This document shows, piece by piece, positions 15,255 to 21,620 of a stretch of DNA of 22,795 nucleotides (within the stretch, counting starts at the first letter, position 1; the number at the start of each line of letters is the position of its first letter). Below the pieces are notes generated by a model. That model worked only from the letters and a program-made list of their open reading frames with translations. It ran no database searches and was not told the origin of the DNA. The DNA is from a virus, in IMG/VR virus record IMGVR_UViG_3300046468_000702, positions 1 to 22,795 of that record; one strand, written 5' to 3'. The position numbers were made by a program, and so were the translations under genes.

Positions 15255-15712
15255 TGAGTGTATGGTATCGTAAAGTTACAGCAAATTTAGGAGAGATAGT
15301 TCCGGCTATCTCTCACTATGAAAAGCAAATTGATGAAGCACGATTTGAGTGTAGTATGAAAGGTGTACTAGAAAAGCAGAGCAGAGACATGCCTGGTATT
15401 GTAGAACATCGATTTAATCAATTACAGGAAGTAGAAGCAATACTTGAGTTTCTACATACTGAAATGCGTACATTACGATCCAAAACATTTCGTAAGTTTT
15501 TAGAAAACTACAATAAAGCACTTAGCTCGCGTGATGCAGACAAGTTTGTTGACGGCGAGCAAGATGTAGTAGATTTACAATATCTTATCAACGACTTTAG
15601 TTTGGTAAGAAACAAATACATAGGCATTATTAAGGCATTAGAAGCCAAGCAATTCCAGATTAATAATGTTGTTAAATTAAGAGCAGCAGGCTTAGAAGAT
15701 ATTTCACTATAA
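15254..15712 (+). CDS. Conserved phage protein in the uvsX operon
   Basis: A 152-residue, largely alpha-helical protein, with long amphipathic helices likely forming a coiled coil (about residues 15-75 and 95-140). Characteristic strings such as MSVWYRKVTANLGEIVPAIS, FNQLQEVEAILEF and YNKALSSRDADKFVDGEQD are, from memory, highly conserved among marine T4-like phages, always near uvsX. Function is unknown. Its position as third gene of the uvsX operon suggests a recombination or replication accessory role. It is followed directly by an early promoter. Confidence 0.75.
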   Translation: MSVWYRKVTANLGEIVPAISHYEKQIDEARFECSMKGVLEKQSRDMPGIVEHRFNQLQEVEAILEFLHTEMRTLRSKTFRKFLENYNKALSSRDADKFVDGEQDVVDLQYLINDFSLVRNKYIGIIKALEAKQFQINNVVKLRAAGLEDISL

Positions 15713-15717
15713 AAAGG

Positions 15718-15746
15718 TTGACAAGCAAGACTTCTTGCCGTATACT
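15718..15746 (+). promoter_or_regulatory. Early promoter with palindromic spacer
   Basis: AAAAAGGTTGACA ends the -35 at 15718-15723, then 17 bases, then TATACT at 15741-15746. The spacer contains GCAAGA-CT-TCTTGC (15725-15738), an exact 6+2+6 palindrome that begins two bases after the -35. It is the same design as the promoter at 16946. A protein bound there would block RNA polymerase. Confidence 0.85.
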
Positions 15747-15751
15747 ATACT

Positions 15752-15759
15752 TATAAATA
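15752..15759 (+). promoter_or_regulatory. Late promoter box TATAAATA before the 15803 gene
   Basis: An exact T4 late consensus, six bases after the early -10 box. The gene start at 15803 is 43 bases downstream. The same gene therefore appears to have overlapping early and late start signals. Confidence 0.55.
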
Positions 15760-15802
15760 GAAAATGTTCAATGAATACTTAACTTTACCACTGGAGTCAC
15801 AA

Positions 15803-16504
15803 ATGAATAAAACACCATGGCCAACTATCACAGTTATTGATGTAATGTGTGCCGCAGTTCTTGTATATAAAGATCAAGGATTTGTTCGTAGTGGACAAGG
15901 ATACACAGACACTGATACAGAAAACGGTGAACCTATACAAATACGAGATAACAAAACTTGTATTGTTGATATTTTAGAAGATCCAGCAATGTCATTCACT
16001 GAATCAGAAATTACAAATGCTAATAATCTTATTGATAGCATTAATGGTAAGTTAATGATCAAAAAGATGACTAATAACCTCAATAATTTTGAGCAAAACG
16101 TTGCTAAAGCATTATCAGAGCCAAATGTTAATAAGTTTGCAGTAAGCATCATTGCTAGTTTACCACATAGTGTGGTAATTGACAAAAAGCGTGAAGCAGT
16201 TGAAGATAAAATGTCTGCATTAAAGCATAGCAGTATGTACTTTGGTAATCGTGGCAAAAGATACGATATTAATGTAAAAGTACTAGATGTTAAGTTTATT
16301 CAAACTAGTGATGTTTATATGATTACCACAGTTTACGCTGAAAAGGATATTATTAAGTTTTGGTGGCGAGATCAACCGGATATTAGTGATATTATTTCGG
16401 ATAAAACCATTAAAATTCGTGGTACAGTCAACAAACATGAGCTATCAAAGTACTCAAATGCCAAAGAAACCCTTGTAAATAGGGTTAAAATCATAGCAAT
16501 TTAG
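15803..16504 (+). CDS. Conserved phage protein, possible OB-like C-terminus (233 aa)
   Basis: The start is placed at ATG 15803, behind CTGGAGTCACAA, rather than the upstream in-frame ATG 15764, which has no ribosome site and would sit inside the promoter region. The 233-residue protein has an N-terminal helix with DVMCAAVLVYKDQGF, a middle helical stretch, and a C-terminal beta-rich region. In that region KIRGTVNKHELSKYSNAKETLVNRVKI resembles the strand-loop-strand that ends many phage DNA-metabolism proteins (pattern GxVxxHxxYxxxKxTxLxRVKI; string quoted in part). I do not recognise a named family. Context among gp32, uvsX and uvsW suggests replication or repair. Confidence 0.65.
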   Translation: MNKTPWPTITVIDVMCAAVLVYKDQGFVRSGQGYTDTDTENGEPIQIRDNKTCIVDILEDPAMSFTESEITNANNLIDSINGKLMIKKMTNNLNNFEQNVAKALSEPNVNKFAVSIIASLPHSVVIDKKREAVEDKMSALKHSSMYFGNRGKRYDINVKVLDVKFIQTSDVYMITTVYAEKDIIKFWWRDQPDISDIISDKTIKIRGTVNKHELSKYSNAKETLVNRVKIIAI

Positions 16505-16520
16505 CGGTTTATTTAAAAGG

Positions 16521-16549
16521 TTGACAGAATCTACTTCCTAATATATATT
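16521..16549 (+). promoter_or_regulatory. Early promoter of the winged-helix gene
   Basis: AAAAGGTTGACA with -35 at 16521-16526, then 17 bases, then TATATT at 16544-16549. It shares the AAAAGG extension but lacks the perfect spacer palindrome of its two neighbours. Confidence 0.75.
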
Positions 16550-16601
16550 ATACTTAACAATAACATTAAGTTATTATAATTAATAAACAAAAGGAGTTAA
16601 A

Positions 16602-16871
16602 ATGCCAAAAACTAAAAAAACAAAAGCAGTGGGTACTAAATTTTTCAAAGAAGGTACTCAAAACCAAAGAATCCTAGCTAAGTTCTGGGGTACAGGTAAA
16701 TCTTTTACTATGGATGATCTAAGAGAAAAATTAGACATCGCATCTCCGGGTGCAAGACTTTCTGAATTAAGAGACGAAGGTTTTAATGTAAAAGCAACTA
16801 CAGTTGAAACAGGTGATGTTGGTAGACAAACTAACGAATACACTATTTCTAAAAAAAGAGTATTAGTATAA
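16602..16871 (+). CDS. Small winged-helix DNA-binding protein
   Basis: An 89-residue protein with a basic N-terminus (MPKTKKTKAVGTKFF) and a winged helix-turn-helix. Helix QNQRILAKF is followed by the turn FTMDDLREKLDIAS, a recognition helix PGARLSELRDEGF, then a wing with NVKATTVE and NEYTIS. The pattern resembles the phage helix-turn-helix families (HTH_39-like) in which a gene-count switch is read as 'ARIsELRdeGy'. It has its own early promoter, AAAGGAG just before the ATG and a hairpin after its stop, so it is made as a single-gene unit. It is a candidate transcription regulator, possibly of the palindromic promoters on either side; the target is inference. Confidence 0.7.
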   Translation: MPKTKKTKAVGTKFFKEGTQNQRILAKFWGTGKSFTMDDLREKLDIASPGARLSELRDEGFNVKATTVETGDVGRQTNEYTISKKRVLV

Positions 16872-16889
16872 TACCTACTAAACTAGATT

Positions 16890-16918
16890 ATTGGGCCCTT
16901 TATTGTATTGGGCCCAAT
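16890..16918 (+). terminator. Strong GC hairpin after the winged-helix gene
   Basis: ATTGGGCCC at 16890-16898 and GGGCCCAAT at 16910-16918 form an exact 9-bp stem with an 11-base AT loop. There is no T-run after it (TCTATG follows), so it may stop transcription poorly and instead protect the mRNA 3' end. Confidence 0.55.
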
Positions 16919-16945
16919 TCTATGAATAAAAGATCAAATAAAAGG

Positions 16946-16974
16946 TTGACAAGTAAGATGTCTTACTGTATACT
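16946..16974 (+). promoter_or_regulatory. Early promoter with palindromic spacer before AAA+ gene
   Basis: AAAAGGTTGACA with -35 at 16946-16951, then 17 bases, then TATACT at 16969-16974. AGTAAGATGTCTTACT at 16952-16967 is an exact 7+2+7 palindrome that fills the spacer. The same position and the common AAGA-NN-TCTT core as the 15718 promoter point to one shared regulator. Confidence 0.85.
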
Positions 16975-17009
16975 GTAAGTATAGTTAATAAAAAACAGGA
17001 GTTTAATAA

Positions 17010-17876
17010 ATGGCACAAATGCAACTAAAGAAGGCTCGCAAGAATCGTAAAGGCGAGACAATTGTAGAAGTTCTTCCTAATAATGTGAAGGACAATCCAA
17101 ATGAAACTGATAATCAAATTATCGAGCGTATGCGTGAGCGTTTTAGCATATTAGATGATATGACACAAGCCTCAATTGATGGTGTTGTGCGTGGTATGGT
17201 TGTAACAGGCCCTCCTGGAGTTGGTAAATCATTTGGTGTTGAACAAGTACTAGAAAAAAATAGTTTGTTTGATACACTAGCAGGTAACAAATTGCGTTTT
17301 GAAGTTATCAAAGGTGCCTCAAGTGCAATTGGTTTGTACAAAGTACTTTACAATAACGCAGATAAGAATAGTGTCCTTGTGTTAGACGATTGTGATACAG
17401 TATTGTATGACGAAACAAGTCTTAACTTGCTTAAAGCAGCACTTGACTCTTGTAAAAAGCGTAAATTAAGTTGGAATACAGATAGTGCATTACTAAGACG
17501 AGAAGGTATTCCAGATACTTTTGAATTCCAAGGTAGTGTAATTTTTATTACTAACCTTAAATTTGATAATGTGCGTGGTAAGATTAAAGATCACTTAGCA
17601 GCCATTATGTCAAGGTGTCATTACTTAGATCTTACAATGGATACAACTAGGGAGAAAGTTCTTAGATGTAAGCAGATTGTTGCAGATGGTATGCTTAATG
17701 AATATCAGTTTACTTCAGAAGAAGAAAATGATGTTATGGACTTTATGATCTCTAACAAAGAAAAGATGCGTGAGATTAGTTTGCGTATGGTTACTAAACT
17801 TGCAGATCTTAAAAAGAGTTTTGGTGATGAAAAGTGGAAACGAACTGCTGAAGTCACTTGTATGCGTAGAGCATAA
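17010..17876 (+). CDS. AAA+ ATPase of unknown role
   Basis: A 288-residue stand-alone AAA+ protein. Walker A GPPGVGKS (residues 67-74), Walker B VLVLDDCD (Asp126, Asp127), sensor-1 Asn182 in IFITNL, and a possible arginine finger in MSRCHYLDL (Arg202). The region after ~210 is a helical lid, and the N-terminal 55 residues are basic, then acidic. It is not the clamp loader gp44, whose motif spacing and extra C-terminal collar differ; I cannot name its family beyond AAA+. It has its own palindrome-bearing early promoter and a terminator, so it is a monocistronic early gene. A remodeller or loader in DNA replication is the likeliest role from context. Confidence 0.8.
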   Translation: MAQMQLKKARKNRKGETIVEVLPNNVKDNPNETDNQIIERMRERFSILDDMTQASIDGVVRGMVVTGPPGVGKSFGVEQVLEKNSLFDTLAGNKLRFEVIKGASSAIGLYKVLYNNADKNSVLVLDDCDTVLYDETSLNLLKAALDSCKKRKLSWNTDSALLRREGIPDTFEFQGSVIFITNLKFDNVRGKIKDHLAAIMSRCHYLDLTMDTTREKVLRCKQIVADGMLNEYQFTSEEENDVMDFMISNKEKMREISLRMVTKLADLKKSFGDEKWKRTAEVTCMRRA

Positions 17877-17889
17877 AAATAAAATTTAG

Positions 17890-17913
17890 AAAAAGCCCTT
17901 CGGGGCTTTTTTT
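17890..17913 (+). terminator. Intrinsic terminator after AAA+ gene
   Basis: GCCC at 17895-17898, UUCG loop 17899-17902, GGGC 17903-17906 and seven Ts, with an A-run on the left that can pair with them. The UUCG tetraloop and T-run make this the clearest terminator in the window. Confidence 0.92.
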
Positions 17914-17917
17914 ATGA

Positions 17918-17926
17918 CATAAATAC
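17918..17926 (+). promoter_or_regulatory. Late-type box just before the membrane-protein gene
   Basis: CATAAATAC ends four bases before ATG 17930. With T4 spacing, transcription would begin at or next to the ATG, giving a leaderless message. Confidence 0.4.
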
Positions 17927-17929
17927 AAG

Positions 17930-18259
17930 ATGGAATTTGTAATTAAAGCAATCATAGGCGGTTTAGTTATCGCGGGTGTAGTAACTGCAGCCGAAAAAGG
18001 TAACCCAACCATGGGTGCATTAATATTAGGAATACCGTTAGGTAGTGTAATAAGTGTTATCTTTATGCATCTTAGTGGAGTACAACCAGAAGTGTTTGCT
18101 CAACTGGCAAAAGAAACAGTTTACTTTGTAGTTGTAAGTTTAGTTTTCTTTCCTATATTTGCATACATGGTATTACAAAACGGTTTTTGGATATCATTAA
18201 CTGTATCAATTTCATTTACACTGTTCTGTCTTTATTTACTTTTAAAATATCTAACATAA
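17930..18259 (+). CDS. Small integral membrane protein
   Basis: A 109-residue hydrophobic protein with four likely membrane spans at about residues 3-23, 28-48, 62-83 and 86-107, short loops and few charges. No ribosome site precedes the ATG, and there is only a 16-base gap from the terminator T-run, so a leaderless start is possible. Function unknown. Candidate roles for a phage membrane protein are lysis timing, superinfection exclusion or a transporter-like subunit, but nothing here discriminates. It is followed by the uvsW promoter. Sequence has no Cys cluster or obvious ligand motif. The reading frame is clean and its composition matches neighbours, so I treat it as real. Confidence 0.6.
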   Translation: MEFVIKAIIGGLVIAGVVTAAEKGNPTMGALILGIPLGSVISVIFMHLSGVQPEVFAQLAKETVYFVVVSLVFFPIFAYMVLQNGFWISLTVSISFTLFCLYLLLKYLT

Positions 18260-18273
18260 TCAAGCGTTCGAGC

Positions 18274-18302
18274 TTGACTTATCCTATACAATAGTGTATT
18301 AT
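18274..18302 (+). promoter_or_regulatory. Early promoter of uvsW
   Basis: TTGACT at 18274-18279, 17 bases, TATTAT at 18297-18302. Its -35 is part of the inverted repeat CAAGC-GTTCGA-GCTTG (18261-18276). The near-palindrome TAGTGTATTATACTA (18292-18306) covers the -10. Expected start of transcription is about 18309, the uvsW ATG. Confidence 0.65.
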
Positions 18303-18308
18303 ACTAAT

Positions 18309-19760
18309 ATGAAATGTAAAATTATTCTCAAAGACGAAGTTAACTGTAAAGTCGAAGGACTTGATGTAAACACTCGTAGAAAATGTGAAAAAGAATTAAA
18401 GTTCTTTTTACCATATGCTTTTCATGTGCCAGCATACAAGTTAGGCAGATGGGATGGATGTCAAAGTTACTTTACAGTAGGTGGTGTTACATACATTAAC
18501 CTACTAGACAAAGTATTACCTATCATAATGGATCAAGGATATCATGTTGACATTGATGATCTTAGAAAAGTACACACTTTTGATTTTCCAACTGTAGATG
18601 AAACAACATTTCAAAATAGACTCTGGCCAGAAAAACATCAAATGGCAGGAGAACCTATTACACTTCGTGACTATCAAATTGAAATTGTAAACAAGTTTTT
18701 AAGTACACCACATTGTTTACAAGAAATTGCCACTGGTGCAGGTAAAACATTAATTACTGCTGCACTTAGTGAGCGTGTAGAACAGTATGGAAGATCAATA
18801 GTGATTGTACCAAACAAAGACTTGGTAAGACAAACTGCTGATGATTATACTAACTTAGGACTGGATGTTGGAGTTTACTTCGGCGACAAAAAACAAATAG
18901 GACATACCCATACTATATGTACATGGCAAAGTTTGAATAGTATTAGAAAGCGTTTTCGTGATGGACTTGATGAACTTAGTTTACACGACTTTACTGAAAA
19001 TGTAACTTGTGTTATCGTAGACGAAGTACATCAAGCCAAAGCAGATGTGTTAAAAGATTTGTTAACAAAAGAATTTGCACACATTCCATTGCGTTGGGGT
19101 TTAACAGGAACTATTCCTAAAGCGGACCATGAGAAGGTTAGTTTACAAGCGTGTTTAGGCGAAGTAACTAACAGACTTAGTGCAAGTGAACTACAAGACA
19201 TGGATGTACTTAGTCAGTGTCATGTTAATGTTGTACAAATGAAAGAATTCGTAGAATATAATAATTACCAAAGCGAGCTAACATATCTTACTACAGATAA
19301 AGCTCGAATGGAATATGTGAGTGGATTAATTGAAAAGGTTTCTCAATCAGGAAATACACTTGTATTAGTAGATAGAATCAAAGCAGGCGGATTGATTTGT
19401 GATAATCTTCCACAAGCAAACTTTGTTAGTGGCGCAATGAAGTCAACAGATCGTAAAGATCATTATGATGATATCAATGAAGGAACTAATCAAATTGTAG
19501 TAGCAACATATGGTGTTGCGGCAGTAGGAATCAATATACCACGCATCTTTAATTTGGTACTAATAGAACCGGGTAAAAGTTTTGTTAGAGTTATTCAAAG
19601 TATTGGTCGTGGAATACGTAAAGCTGAAGATAAGGATAATGTTCAAATATGGGATATTACCAGTTCAGCAAAATTTAGTAAAAAACACTTAACAGAGCGT
19701 AAGAAGTTTTATAAAGAAGCAAACTATCCATTTACGATTGATAAAGTAGATTGGCAATAA
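18309..19760 (+). CDS. uvsW: UvsW helicase (superfamily 2)
   Basis: A 483-residue helicase counted from ATG 18309. The in-frame GTG at 18294 overlaps the -10 box and is rejected. The N-terminal domain (residues 1-90, with YKLGRWDG) is the UvsW-specific DNA-binding part. SF2 motifs: I ATGAGKT (141-147), II DEVH (238-241), III LTGT (265-268), V/VI ASYGV-like ATYGVAAVGINI and QSIGRGIRKAED. T4 UvsW (503 aa) unwinds branched DNA and R-loops and switches origin replication to recombination-dependent replication. Here it is early-promoted and lies with uvsX and gp32. There is no ribosome site and the predicted transcript starts at the ATG. Confidence 0.93.
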   Translation: MKCKIILKDEVNCKVEGLDVNTRRKCEKELKFFLPYAFHVPAYKLGRWDGCQSYFTVGGVTYINLLDKVLPIIMDQGYHVDIDDLRKVHTFDFPTVDETTFQNRLWPEKHQMAGEPITLRDYQIEIVNKFLSTPHCLQEIATGAGKTLITAALSERVEQYGRSIVIVPNKDLVRQTADDYTNLGLDVGVYFGDKKQIGHTHTICTWQSLNSIRKRFRDGLDELSLHDFTENVTCVIVDEVHQAKADVLKDLLTKEFAHIPLRWGLTGTIPKADHEKVSLQACLGEVTNRLSASELQDMDVLSQCHVNVVQMKEFVEYNNYQSELTYLTTDKARMEYVSGLIEKVSQSGNTLVLVDRIKAGGLICDNLPQANFVSGAMKSTDRKDHYDDINEGTNQIVVATYGVAAVGINIPRIFNLVLIEPGKSFVRVIQSIGRGIRKAEDKDNVQIWDITSSAKFSKKHLTERKKFYKEANYPFTIDKVDWQ

Positions 19761-19769
19761 GGAATAAGT

Positions 19770-20270
19770 ATGAAAATATTAACAGTTGAAAACAAAACGT
19801 ATGAACTAGATGACATACCAGATACAATAGACGATTTAAGATACAGCATTTTAGACTACAGTAACCCAGGACATATTGATTATTATTTTATTCCACTAGT
19901 GTTCCTAGAAAGTTTTTATGCACCAGCGGCAGTTATTCAAATAGGCGAGTATTCTATTACTATGCCATTAGATTGGAGCATTGTAATTTGTGATCCAGAG
20001 TGCGGTAATCCAGAAGTATTAAGTTTAATGAGTTTAAATGACAGAGGGTTTAGTGTATTTGCATTTAATCCATTAACTGGGTTTACTCCAAAGTATTTAG
20101 ATGTAAATATTACTAATATCTATACAGATGTAAAATGGTATGCACCTAAACTAAAGTTTGGACATTTGTTAAATGTTCCATTAAGTGATGAACCAAATTC
20201 ACCTTGTGTATTATTTGTAAAAGAAGCAAATAAGTTACCAGAGGTACTTGACATTAGTGAACTTTGGTAG
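19770..20270 (+). CDS. Conserved phage protein downstream of uvsW
   Basis: A 166-residue mixed alpha/beta protein with strings such as PLVFLESFYAPAAVIQIG, MPLDWSIVI, SLNDRGFSVFAFNPLTGF and VKWYAPKLKFGHLLNVPL. From memory it is well conserved in marine T4-like phages and marine podoviruses, but its function is not known to me. The start has AAGGAATAAGT before the ATG. It is 9 bases from uvsW and 4 bases from the next start, so it is in the uvsW operon. Confidence 0.75.
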   Translation: MKILTVENKTYELDDIPDTIDDLRYSILDYSNPGHIDYYFIPLVFLESFYAPAAVIQIGEYSITMPLDWSIVICDPECGNPEVLSLMSLNDRGFSVFAFNPLTGFTPKYLDVNITNIYTDVKWYAPKLKFGHLLNVPLSDEPNSPCVLFVKEANKLPEVLDISELW

Positions 20271-20274
20271 TACA

Positions 20275-20496
20275 ATGAAAACTAGAATACATGTTAATCA
20301 ACACATTATAAAACGCAATAGTAAAACAGGCGAAAGAGAACCTGTGCTAACATGTAAAACATCTAAGAATAATAACTACGCACACGAAGTTGTTATTAAA
20401 GGTGACTCAAAAGTAGTATACAGTCCAGACAAGCCATTATCATGTGGAGCAAAGGTTTGGATAGAAACAGAAGGAGAAGTAATCATTGTCAAATAA
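20275..20496 (+). CDS. Small conserved phage protein (73 aa)
   Basis: The start is placed at ATG 20275; the TTG at 20248 lies inside the previous gene. The 73-residue protein is basic and beta-rich, containing RIHVNQHIIKRN, NYAHEVVIKGDSKVVYSPDKPL, CGAKVWIETE and EVIIVK. I recall close relatives in many marine phages. It looks like a compact beta-barrel nucleic-acid-binding protein, but that is inference; no family is recognised. It overlaps the next gene by 11 bases and contains that gene's AAGGAG site. Confidence 0.7.
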   Translation: MKTRIHVNQHIIKRNSKTGEREPVLTCKTSKNNNYAHEVVIKGDSKVVYSPDKPLSCGAKVWIETEGEVIIVK

Positions 20497-20947
20497 ACTA
20501 AACATTAAAGAAGAAATGAGATCTATTGATACTAAAGATAGAGGCTGGTATGATAGTTTAACAGAAGAAGAAAAGAAAAAAGTAGGCATATGGTTGCTGA
20601 TGCGTTATACTAGTAGTTGTGGTGATAAGATGTTCAGCGAGCATTACTTAGAATGGACCAACGAAGTAGTTAATGTACACTTTAATAAATTACGCAAGCA
20701 TCCACAATTGCAGTATCAACTGATGCAATTAGTAGGGCTAGGCAAAAGCACATTTCATCCTTGGATAGCACCCGGCAAGGCAATGAAGAAAAGTAAAGTA
20801 CAAAAGTGGGTTGTAGAAAATTACAGTCATTTAAATGATGACGAAGTAGAAATTTTTATTAGTACTAAAACAAAAGAAGATTTTGTTGAGTTGTTTGAAG
20901 AACACGGTATGGATAAAAAACAAATCAAAGAGTTATTGAAAAAATAA
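20486..20947 (+). CDS. Possible gp62-like clamp-loader subunit
   Basis: A 153-residue helical protein. The start is TTG 20486, chosen because AAGGAG at 20471-20476 sits nine bases before it; ATG 20516 has no such site. The pattern IWLLMRYTSSCGDKMFSEHYLEWTNEV...QLQYQLMQLVGLGK..FHPWIAPGK, with a later VQKWVVENY and a C-terminal helical DKKQIKELLKK, recalls small gp62 clamp-loader subunits of marine T4-like phages (strings quoted in part). gp62 lacks ATPase motifs, as here. Its ATPase partner gp44 and clamp gp45 are not in the window. The call is tentative. Confidence 0.4.
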   Translation: MSNKLNIKEEMRSIDTKDRGWYDSLTEEEKKKVGIWLLMRYTSSCGDKMFSEHYLEWTNEVVNVHFNKLRKHPQLQYQLMQLVGLGKSTFHPWIAPGKAMKKSKVQKWVVENYSHLNDDEVEIFISTKTKEDFVELFEEHGMDKKQIKELLKK

Positions 20948-20948
20948 A

Positions 20949-21620
20949 ATGTACAAATGTCAATACTGTAGTAAATCTTTTAAGAAAGAAAATACATTAG
21001 CAGTACATCTTTGTGAGCAAAAAAGAAGGTTCATGCAAAAAGATGAGAAACATGTGCAACTTGGATTTAGATCATATCAATTATTTTATAAAATAGGAAC
21101 AAATGCAAAAAATGATAAATCGTACGAAGACTTTGCGAAAAGTCAATACTATATTAGTTTTTGTAAGTTTGGTTATTACTGTCGCGACATTGGGATCGAT
21201 GATGTACCAGCTTACACTACTTGGTTAATAAAGAACAGTGTCCGTCTCGACATATGGGGCAAAGATAGGCAATTTACAAAATGGATGAAAGAGAGATTAA
21301 AAACTGAATCAGTTGATAGAGGTGTAGAACGTACAATTATATTTTTACAAACTTGGGCAGAAGAAAATAATACAACTTATAATAGATACTTTAGTGACAT
21401 AGCACCAAGTTTAGCAGTGTTTCATATTTGCAGTGGAAAAATATCACCGTGGGTATTATTTAACAGTACAGAAGCACAAGGACTAATTGATAGATTTAAC
21501 GGCGAACAGTTAAAAATGATAACAGACTATTTAGAAATAGATTACTGGCAACGTACTATGAGCGTTAACCCACAAGATGCTAGGTGGGTAGAAGGAATAT
21601 TGGAGCAAGCAGGAATATGA
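20949..21620 (+). CDS. C2H2 zinc-finger conserved phage protein
   Basis: A 223-residue protein that begins with a zinc finger, YKCQYCSKSFKKENTLAVHL, giving Cys4-x2-Cys7...His20 and a Cys22 (C2HC) within CEQKRR. The rest is alpha-helical with aromatic-rich segments and no catalytic motif I can see. A recalled counterpart is frequent in marine T4-like phages near replication genes, function unknown. It starts one base after the previous stop and its end overlaps the next ATG (ATGA), so it is translationally coupled to the DnaE-like gene. A role in DNA binding or as partner of that protein is inferred from the pairing. Confidence 0.7.
   Translation: MYKCQYCSKSFKKENTLAVHLCEQKRRFMQKDEKHVQLGFRSYQLFYKIGTNAKNDKSYEDFAKSQYYISFCKFGYYCRDIGIDDVPAYTTWLIKNSVRLDIWGKDRQFTKWMKERLKTESVDRGVERTIIFLQTWAEENNTTYNRYFSDIAPSLAVFHICSGKISPWVLFNSTEAQGLIDRFNGEQLKMITDYLEIDYWQRTMSVNPQDARWVEGILEQAGI

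Noticed and set aside
15764-15802. Upstream ATG for the 15803 gene
   Set aside because: It directly abuts TATAAATA and has no ribosome site, whereas 15803 follows CTGGAG.
18294-18308. GTG start upstream for uvsW
   Set aside because: It overlaps the -10 box and has no ribosome site; the UvsW-like sequence begins at ATG 18309.
21584-21616. GTG start upstream for the DnaE-like gene
   Set aside because: It lies inside the zinc-finger gene and adds residues with no DnaE counterpart; the ATGA overlap gives the natural start.
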